A stretch of 13,669 nucleotides of DNA from Verrucomicrobiia bacterium (GTDB taxonomy: Bacteria; Verrucomicrobiota; Verrucomicrobiia; Limisphaerales; JAUIHU01), in NCBI GenBank assembly GCA_030432175.1, contig JAUIHU010000036.1, positions 1 through 13,669 on the forward strand. The letters run 5' to 3'. The notes below the pieces were generated by a model, which saw only the letters and a program-made list of their open reading frames with translations, searched no databases and was not told where the DNA came from. The translations under genes were made by a program, and so were the position numbers. Positions within the stretch are counted from its first letter, which is position 1, and each line of letters starts with the position of its first letter. Shown piece by piece: positions 6,079-13,000 of this stretch.

Positions 6079-7671
6079 TTATTCTGATTTGGTGGGAAAA
6101 CAGTTAAAAGTGTAGTCTAACCAGCGGAACGGTTTGTCTAAAACAGCTTCACCCTCACCTGTAATAGCAGGCAAATGCTTTCTGCCGTAGCTGTAGATGC
6201 GAAACTGATCGCCGAGTTTTTCGAAATGAAGAGGTTTTCCTGTGTACGGGTCGATGGGCCATGTGGACGTGAAATCTTCAGGAAAATCTTCCAGGTTTTC
6301 CGGGAGTGGTTGCCCTGTGGATTCCTGATAATTGAGGACTTGGATGGCTCCTTTGATGATGTTGATTTTGGTTAAATTGAAGGCGGGTTTTATTCCGAAA
6401 TCTGTGAGTATTGAGCTAAACAGTAATGAGCATCGGATTGGTGCGTTCTCTAATTTCGCGGAATTTGCAATTCGTTCAGAGATTTCTCCTGGGTAGGATT
6501 CAATGAATTCTTCAAAATCAGGGATTGTATAAGACTTATTGTTGAATAGTACGGTTCCGGATTCCTCTGCGGTATTTTTTATTGTGTTCAGTTTTTTATG
6601 AGTTTCCCAATATTCAGGGTACTTGCCGAAGTTCTTAAAATTGTTGGCGGTTACAAAAAAATGATTCCAAAATTTAAGATCAGTAGACAGGTTGTCCTCT
6701 GTATAATTGGGTCCATAATAATAATGCACAATGGACTTTGGTCCGAATAAGAAACGACCTCCCTTTCTAAATTCTTTTAAGTAATATTCAGATTGTTCAG
6801 GATCTCCCAGTTTTTTAAATCCAGAATTCACGATCATTCGCTCCCCTGTGATTCCATGCAGAATGCCGATTGTTGGGTTTAAACGATTAAGGATTTCAAG
6901 AATGTGGTCTATTTGATTCAATGTCAGGTCATTGCTGTTAATGCAATCAGCAATGTCGTCGATAATGACCCCACTAATTGCAAGGTTAATTAAATAGGGC
7001 AACATCTCTGGTTCGTATATTAGTGTGTTTTTTATAGTAATTCTTTTATTAATTGATTTTAAAAATTCATCGAAATTGCCATTTTTTAAGTGTAAGTAGC
7101 CGTTTAATTTAGCAGGATTAATTAATGAATATCTCAGGTTGCTGAGAGTTGAGGTCGGTTTGTATTTTGGTACGAATTCAAATTCTTTAGGATAAATGGA
7201 AAGAGAGTGCTTCTTCAATTGTTTGAAATGCTTATCTGTTCTGGCGTTGAATAATTCAATATAAGCATTTAGTATTTTCCATTCTGTTGATGTGAGACGA
7301 TCTTTTAAGGGTTCATCGCTGTATCTCATTTTGGATTCTAAATCATTAATTCTTTTCAGATCTTTCACAGCGTCAACCATTTTAAGCACAACCAGCGCGC
7401 CGTTGTGTTCGTCGGGTATCAGTGGCATTTGTTTCTCGAAATCCTCCAAATCTTCCGGGTAACCGTGTTTAAGAAAGCGCTCAAGATTTTCACGCTGTTC
7501 TTCAGAGAGATTGAGTTTGTCTAGATCGGGCAAGGTTGCTGAAGGGTTTTGCAATTGAAGTTCGTCTGAATAGATCAAAGTTGTGGAGCACACGGTCAAC
7601 AGCATCAGTTGCAATAGGATGCGCAATGTGCTGGCTGGATGGCAGAGATGATTTTGAAGTTGGTGGATCAT
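6079..7671 (-). CDS. exported 530-residue protein of unknown function (paralog A)
   Basis: Starting at ATG 7671 the product has 530 residues, exactly the length of its neighbour at 7871-9463, and the N-termini align (MIHQLQ/MIDQFQ). An in-frame TTG at 7701 would add ten residues and is less likely. Residues 14-35 form a hydrophobic signal sequence with possible cleavage before DEL (36). Strongly shared blocks are residues 55-108 (LSEEQRENLERFLKHGYPED onward), HYYYGPNY (316-323), and the C-terminal 440-515 with NYQESTG, PIDPYTGKPL, QFRIYSYGR and LPAITGEGEAVLDKP. The PLPENLEDF...DPYTGKPLHF...FRIYS pattern recalls the C-terminal segment of many uncharacterised secreted proteins of Planctomycetes and Verrucomicrobia. 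No catalytic residues can be named. The gene is AT-rich compared with both flanks and carries none of the TGGRTGTC motifs. It probably faces the periplasm. Confidence 0.8.
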   Translation of the reverse strand: MIHQLQNHLCHPASTLRILLQLMLLTVCSTTLIYSDELQLQNPSATLPDLDKLNLSEEQRENLERFLKHGYPEDLEDFEKQMPLIPDEHNGALVVLKMVDAVKDLKRINDLESKMRYSDEPLKDRLTSTEWKILNAYIELFNARTDKHFKQLKKHSLSIYPKEFEFVPKYKPTSTLSNLRYSLINPAKLNGYLHLKNGNFDEFLKSINKRITIKNTLIYEPEMLPYLINLAISGVIIDDIADCINSNDLTLNQIDHILEILNRLNPTIGILHGITGERMIVNSGFKKLGDPEQSEYYLKEFRKGGRFLFGPKSIVHYYYGPNYTEDNLSTDLKFWNHFFVTANNFKNFGKYPEYWETHKKLNTIKNTAEESGTVLFNNKSYTIPDFEEFIESYPGEISERIANSAKLENAPIRCSLLFSSILTDFGIKPAFNLTKINIIKGAIQVLNYQESTGQPLPENLEDFPEDFTSTWPIDPYTGKPLHFEKLGDQFRIYSYGRKHLPAITGEGEAVLDKPFRWLDYTFNCFPTKSE

Positions 7672-7709
7672 GGAAGGTTTTCTGATTGTTGGGTTTTTCA
7701 AGATAAAAT

Positions 7710-7738
7710 AATTTAATTGGTCAGTGGGGGTCAGTCAA
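7710..7738 (-). promoter_or_regulatory. possible sigma70-type promoter of paralog A
   Basis: Reading the minus strand, TTGACT (7738-7733) and TAAATT (7715-7710) are separated by 17 bases, matching 5 of 6 and 4 of 6 positions of the usual -35 and -10 elements. The ATG at 7671 lies 38 bases downstream. The -35 box falls in one arm of the inverted repeat 7724-7806, so if used, the element has supplied part of the promoter. This is a weak prediction in AT-rich sequence. Confidence 0.3.
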
Positions 7739-7806
7739 AGAATCTTGACTAAAAATTAACCTTGTCTAATATAGTGTCAAAATTCTTTGACTGCCCCCCC
7801 CCCCCC
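7724..7806. repeat. REPIN-like inverted repeat ending in a 13-C tract
   Basis: The left arm (7724-7750) begins GTGGGGGTCAG and ends CTTGACT. The right arm (7773-7806) begins AGTGTCAAAATTC and ends TTTGACTG followed by 13 C residues (7794-7806). The arms pair over about 22 positions with two or three irregularities, around a 22-base AT-rich loop (7751-7772). Each arm also contains a small palindrome of its own (AGTCAAAGAATCTTGACT on the left). Two palindromic units in opposite orientation with G/C tracts at the outer ends is the arrangement of REP doublets (REPINs) mobilised by RAYT transposases; no such transposase gene is in the window. It sits just upstream of paralog A and just before the phosphatase-tail copy at 7809. 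Confidence 0.5.
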
Positions 7807-7808
7807 TG

Positions 7809-7850
7809 TGCGACGACGACCGTACCGCGATCATTTTGAAGATACGGTGA
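7809..7850 (+). pseudogene. second, shorter copy of the phosphatase C-terminal tail
   Basis: Directly after the C tract the plus strand reads CDDDRTAIILKIR and TGA (7848-7850). It corresponds to QDYDRTAIILKIR at 6016-6057. Over the 13 codons from GAC to the stop there are four base differences: three silent third positions and one Tyr/Asp change. Such a pattern suggests that both tails were protein-coding and under selection before truncation. Only 13 codons survive; everything upstream is replaced by the inverted-repeat element. It converges on paralog B, which ends at 7871. Confidence 0.5.
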
Positions 7851-7870
7851 AGTTTATTGATTTTAGTCTT

Positions 7871-9463
7871 CTAATCTGTTTTTGTTGAATATGCGTTGAA
7901 CACAAAATCAACCCATGAATCAGGCTTGTCCAACACAGCTTCACCTTCCCCTGTAATCGCTGGCAAATGTCTTCTTCCGTAACTGTAAATCCTGAACTGC
8001 TCGCCGACTTTCTCATAATGCAGCGGCTTTCCGGTGTATGGATCGTCAGGCCAGGTGGATAAGAGGGTTTCTGGGAAATCTTCCACGTGTTCAGGGAGTG
8101 GAGCGCCTGTGGATTCCTGATAATTGTGCACTTGAATGGCGGCTTTAACTATTTTGATTTTTGTCAAATTGGAAGCAGGTCTTGATCCAAAAGCTTTGAC
8201 TATCGGGAAGAGGTAAAAATGGCATTGAATTGGTGTATTCTTTAGTTCGACGGAATTCGAAATTCGTTCAGTGATCTGTCCTGGGTAGGAGCTGAGTATA
8301 TTTTTAAAATCAGAGATTGTATAAGAATTATTATTGAACACTACTGTTCCGGCTTGCTCGGCGGCATTCTTTATTGCGTTTAGTTTTTTGTAGGTTTCCC
8401 AGAATTCCGGATACTTCCCAAAGGTCTCAAAATCATTAGCGGTTTCAATAAAATTATTCCAATAATTTAGGTCAGCAGGCAAGTTGTCCTCTATGTAATT
8501 GGGTCCATAATAATAATGCTGAATGGAATTAGTGTTGTACATAATTCGAATTCCATTTCGCATTTCTTCGAGGAGGTTTTCGGGTTTTTCTGGGTCAGCT
8601 AGTTTTGCAAATATGGAATTACTGAACATTATATCCCCGGTAATGCCATGAAGGATTCCGGTAGTTGGATTTAATTTATTAAGAACATCCAGAATCTGTT
8701 GCCTTTGTTCGAATGTTGGTTGGTTGTGGTTGATGCAATATATTAAATCATCAATAATGTTGGAGCTGATTGCTAAGTTGCATAAATATGAAATAATACC
8801 CGGTTCATAGGTTAATGTGTTTTTAATACTGATCCTCATTTTTATTGAGATAAAAAAATCATCGATAGCTCCATTCTTTAAATATACTAAAGAGTGCGCT
8901 CTGAATAAATCCTCAGATAGGCTTTTAACGTCGAAGAGGGCTGAAGAATGGATTTTATTTGGTGAAGTTTCGCTTTCTTTAGGATAAAGAGATATCAAAG
9001 GTTCTTCTAATTTGTCTGTCAGTTTTTCGGTTCTGGATTTAGCTAGCTTGATATATTTATCCAGTAAATCCCATTCTGTTGATGTGAGTCGCTTGTTTAA
9101 CGGTTCGTCGCTGAATGTGATTTTTGAGCATAATTCAGAAATCCGCTTCAGATCTTTCACAGCGTCAATCATTTCAAGCACAACAAGCGCGCCGTTATGT
9201 TCGTCGGGTATCAGTGGCATTTGTTTCTCGAATTCTTCCAAATTTTCCGGGTAACCGTGTTTCAGAAAGTGTTCGAGATTTTCACGCTGTTCCGCTGAGA
9301 GATCGAGCTTGTAGAGGTCGGGAATGGTTGGCTGAAGTTTGTCCTGTTGCAGCTCGTCGGCCTGGATGTAGATAGTCGCACAGACGAAAAATATGATCAG
9401 TTGTAGAGCGCTGAGAAATGTGCTCAGGGAACGACACGTATGGATTTGAAATTGGTCGATCAT
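7871..9463 (-). CDS. exported 530-residue protein of unknown function (paralog B)
   Basis: Product of 530 residues from ATG 9463. Residues 12-36 form a hydrophobic signal sequence (FLSALQLIIFFVCATIYIQA) with likely cleavage before DEL. The protein is a full-length paralog of the product of 6079-7671: by hand count about 86 percent identical over residues 55-110, about 74 percent over the last 90 residues, and near half in the middle. Invariant blocks include HGYPE, EKQMPLIPDEHNGALVVL, IKNTL.YEP, LHGITG, HYYYGPNY, NYQESTG, DPYTGKPLH, QFRIYSYGR and HLPAITGEGEAVLDKP. No known enzymatic motif is seen. Both genes point the same way, but they are separated by the phosphatase-tail copy and the inverted repeat, so each probably has its own transcript. 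No strong Shine-Dalgarno is visible. Confidence 0.8.
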   Translation of the reverse strand: MIDQFQIHTCRSLSTFLSALQLIIFFVCATIYIQADELQQDKLQPTIPDLYKLDLSAEQRENLEHFLKHGYPENLEEFEKQMPLIPDEHNGALVVLEMIDAVKDLKRISELCSKITFSDEPLNKRLTSTEWDLLDKYIKLAKSRTEKLTDKLEEPLISLYPKESETSPNKIHSSALFDVKSLSEDLFRAHSLVYLKNGAIDDFFISIKMRISIKNTLTYEPGIISYLCNLAISSNIIDDLIYCINHNQPTFEQRQQILDVLNKLNPTTGILHGITGDIMFSNSIFAKLADPEKPENLLEEMRNGIRIMYNTNSIQHYYYGPNYIEDNLPADLNYWNNFIETANDFETFGKYPEFWETYKKLNAIKNAAEQAGTVVFNNNSYTISDFKNILSSYPGQITERISNSVELKNTPIQCHFYLFPIVKAFGSRPASNLTKIKIVKAAIQVHNYQESTGAPLPEHVEDFPETLLSTWPDDPYTGKPLHYEKVGEQFRIYSYGRRHLPAITGEGEAVLDKPDSWVDFVFNAYSTKTD

Positions 9464-9627
9464 GACAAGGCTTCAGTTTTAAGGATTCGCTGTAATTTCG
9501 TGGATTTATTAAGATTTTCAAAAGAAAAAAATGATGAAGCGTTAAGGGTGGGCGATCGGGTGCAATGAAAAGCGGGTTGAGTCCTGCGGAGCGCTACCCT
9601 GTGTAATGCATCCAATTTTTCACAACA

Positions 9628-9785
9628 CAACTCTGCAGGAGTTGCGCCTTCTGAACAAAGACTTCAACTCCGTCAAATGATACAGTTCAGCGGATGCGCT
9701 GAATTGGAATGTAAGAGTCCACAACTCCTTCAGAGTTGGTTTTGATCGGTAGCCCAGGATAGCTCGTGCCTCGCAACCCTGGGCT
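9628..9785. repeat. palindrome cluster, probable interspersed repeat
   Basis: Four dyads occur within 158 bases: CAACTC-TGCAG-GAGTTG (9628-9644); CAGTTCAGCG-GATG-CGCTGAATTG (9683-9706, a ten-pair stem with one wobble); CAACTC-CTTCA-GAGTTG (9722-9738); and AGCCCAGG (9751-9758) pairing with CCTGGGCT (9778-9785). The first and third share the same arms. The AGCCCAGG...CCTGGGCT block around AGCTCGTGCCTCGC resembles non-coding repeats that I have seen dispersed in PVC genomes, but that is from memory and not tested here. It could be a non-autonomous mobile repeat or a structured RNA. Confidence 0.5.
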
Positions 9786-9833
9786 GTGCGGCAATTTTCC
9801 TATGGGATTCAGACGATTTCCCGTTCACAATTT

Positions 9834-9844
9834 TTGGGTGTCAA
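9834..9844 (+). repeat. isolated TTGGGTGTCAA motif
   Basis: One extended copy, followed by AGAATTTTCC, lies 226 bp upstream of the start of the giant cytochrome gene. It is the only copy right of 5935 and it lies outside the duplicated module. It shares GTCAAAGAAT with the left arm of the inverted repeat 7724-7806. Confidence 0.6.
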
Positions 9845-10069
9845 AGAATTTTCCACGAGGTTGCAGATGACAGGCGATCTTCTAAGAAGGGTGGACATTT
9901 CTGCGGATTTGTGGTGATTTAATGATTCACCCATCCTGTTGCCGGTATTGGATCCATTTTGCAGGATAACCTGCTGAGCTTGAACTGCTAGAGATTTTGC
10001 CGGCGTTAATGATATGAATTGGATGGGCAGCCGTTAAACGACATACGGATCCATTGATTTTTATCGCTG

Positions 10070-13000
10070 ATGAAATCCACAACCCAGGAATCGATTCGCA
10101 TCTCCACTCTGACTTCCCTGACGCTCAAGCTGGCTTTGACCCTTGGCGTCGCGGGTGTCGTGCATGGGGATGAAGAGCCGGAGGCCGAGGCCAAACCACC
10201 AATCAGTTTTTACAAGGACATTCGTCCGATCTTCCAGGCGGAGTGTCACGGATGTCACCAGCCCGCCAAGGACAAGGGTGGTTATGTGATGACTGATTTC
10301 GCCAGTCTGATCGGCATGGGCGACAGTGAAAAAGTGGCGATTGTCCCCGGTAAGCCGGATGAGAGTTACCTGGTGGAACAGATCACTCCGGTGAATGGCG
10401 AGGCCGAGATGCCGCAAAAGGGCGATCCTTTGTCCGATGTTGACATTGAGAAAATCCGGACCTGGATCGCTGACGGGGCTGTGGACGATACCCCGGCGCA
10501 TTTGACCCGGGTGTACAACAACGAAAATCCGCCCGAATACATCCGTCCACCTGTGATTTCCACAATGGAATATTCCCCGGATGGGTCGCTGCTGGCCGTG
10601 GGAGGATTCCATGAAGTGTTGTTGCATCGCACCGACGGATCCGGACTGGTGGGACGATTGATCGGTTTGTCAGCCAAGATAGCTTCCGTGGCATTTTCTC
10701 CGGACGGAAGATTTCTGGCTGTGACCGGTGGATTGCCGGCACGCATGGGCGAAGTGCAAATCTGGGACGTCCAACGTCAGACCCTCCGAGTTTCCGCGCC
10801 TGTTTCATTTGATACCGTATTCGGAGCGAGCTGGTCACCGGATGGGAAGTACGTCGCCTTTGGTTGCACGGACACAACCGTTCGAGCGATTAATGCCCGG
10901 ACCGGGGAAGAGGTTTTGTACCAAAGCGCGCACGATGATTGGGCATTGGATACAATTTTTTCCGTCGACGGCAGCCATCTGGTTTCGGTTGGACGAGATC
11001 AGACGGCGAAGTTGATTGAGTTTGAGACACAGCGGTTCGTCGACAACATCACATCTATCACTCCCGGCGCGTTGAAAGGTGGATTGCAAGCCGTGGATCG
11101 ACATCCTGAGCGCGATGAAGTTTTGGTCGGTGGCGCAGATGGCGCTCCTCAGATTTATCGGATGTACCGGGAAACGAAACGCGTGATTGGTGACAACGCT
11201 AACCTAATCCGCATTTTCCCCAATCTCCCCGGCCGCATCTTCAGTGTGGCGTTTCGTCCGGACGGAAAACGCATCGTCGCTGGCAGCAGTCTGGATGGCG
11301 CTGGCTATGTGGGGCTTTACAGCTCGGACTACGACAGTACTCTGAGCGACGAACTGAAAGGGATTTTACAAAAAGTCGCCGGATCTCGCTCCGCTGATGA
11401 GCGCGCTAAAGTGGAAGAATATCGGCACAAGGAAATCGAAGCGCTGCATCAGAAATCTTTTCCGGCTGGAATCTACGCAGTGGCCTATCATCCGGAACGG
11501 CCGGAGATTGCCGTGACTGGAGCGGATGGAGTGATTCGGATTCTGGATGCGGAAAATCTGGAATTACAGAAAGCCTTTTCGCCGGTTCCACTGGGCGAAT
11601 CCGCTGCTGGTTCAGCTGTGGCATTGCGCAGTGAGCCGGCATCCATTCGCCTGGAAAATCATTTTGATTACAACCAGTTACTGATCCAGGCCTGGACCGC
11701 TTCCGGCGATGTTCTGGACGTGACGCGCAAGGTGACATTTGAGGACACACAGGGATTGCTCCAAATCAACGAATCCGGCCGCGCGCATGCTTTGGCCAAT
11801 GGATCTGGAAAGCTGATCGTGCGCTACGATGGGGTGAAGCTGGAAATCCCGGTGGAAGTCTCCGGCGTGGGCGATCCTCTCAATCCTGACTACATCAAAC
11901 ACGTCAATCCGCTACTCGCCAAGATGGGTTGCAATGCTGGAACCTGTCACGGAGCGAAGGACGGCAAGAACGGATTCAAACTTTCATTGCGCGGGTATGA
12001 TCCGGTTTATGATTTGCGATCACTGACCGACGATCTGTTTGCGCGGCGAGTCAACTTTGCTTCCGTGGAAGACAGTTTGATTTTGCTGAAAGGAGCCGGA
12101 TCCGTCCCGCACGAAGGCGGACAACGAATGAAGCCGGGCAGTGATTATTATGAGATTTTGAAGCAATGGATCGCTGAGGGCGCGAAGTACAATCCGGAAG
12201 CTCCACGCGTCGCCAGTATCGAAATCACACCAATCAATCCGGTCGTTCAGAAAATCGGTGACACTCAGCAGATGCGGATTGTGGCCACCTATACTGACGG
12301 AGCCACACGCGACGTCACACGGGAAGCCTTTATTGAAACCGGAAACGGAGAAGTTGCCGCCACCAACGAATCCGGACTCGTGACCACACTACGCCGCGGC
12401 GAGGCTCCGATCCTGGCGCGCTTTGAAGGCGCGTATGCAGCGACGACCGTCACGGTGATGGGGGATCGCAGTGGATTCGAGTGGAGCGATCCGGAGATTT
12501 ACAATCCGATCGACCAGTTCGCCGCAGATAAATGGCGGCGTATGAAAATCCTGCCGTCCGAAACCTGCACCGACCTGGAATTCATCCGCCGCGTTTCGCT
12601 CGACCTCACCGGACTGCCGCCGGCTCCGGAATCGATTGAAGCATTTCTGGCGGATGAACGGGATTCCCAAATCAAACGCGCTGCGTTGGTTGATGAGTTG
12701 ATTGGATCCAAAGATTTTGTCGAATACTGGACCAATAAATGGGCGGACCTGCTGCAGGTGAACCGCAAGTTCCTCGGCGTGGAAGGATCGAAACTGTTCC
12801 GGGACTGGATCCGGGAGCAGGTGGATGAAAACACTCCGTACGATCAGTTCGTGAAGAACATCATCACTGCCCGTGGATCCAACCGCGATAACCCCGCCGC
12901 GTCGTACTTCAAGATTTTGCGGACTCCGGAAGACACGATGGAAAACACCACGCACCTCTTCCTGGCGACACGGTTCAGCTGTAACAAATGTCACGACCAT

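Larger units (their letters stand above)
6018..9463. repeat. tandem duplicated module: phosphatase tail plus 530-residue exported protein
   Basis: Two units in the same order and orientation, 6018-7671 and 7812-9463, each consist of the last codons of a plus-strand phosphatase-like gene and, converging on it, a 1593-bp gene for an exported protein. By hand count a 114-base stretch (7357-7470 against 9149-9262) differs at 7 positions (94 percent identical), while the central third of the genes is much more diverged. The units are separated by the inverted-repeat element at 7724-7806. Confidence 0.7.
9464..10069. other. non-coding region between divergent genes
   Basis: This 606-bp stretch separates paralog B (minus) from the giant cytochrome gene (plus). 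I see no convincing gene in it. It holds a cluster of palindromes at 9628-9785, one TTGGGTGTCAA motif at 9834-9844, and a small hairpin GCAGG-ATAA-CCTGC at 9961-9974. The promoters of the two flanking genes must lie here or nearby, but no good sigma70-type box pair stands out. Confidence 0.5.

Noticed and set aside
7672..7701. TTG start at 7701 extending paralog A by ten residues
   Set aside because: The ATG at 7671 gives an N-terminus that aligns with paralog B and the identical length of 530 residues, and it places the basic and hydrophobic parts of the signal sequence correctly.
10061..13000. Long minus-strand open frames opposite the giant cytochrome gene
   Set aside because: They lie antisense to a frame with clear CxxCH, WD40 and DUF1549/DUF1553 signatures and their translations have the biased composition of reverse-strand shadows in GC-rich sequence.
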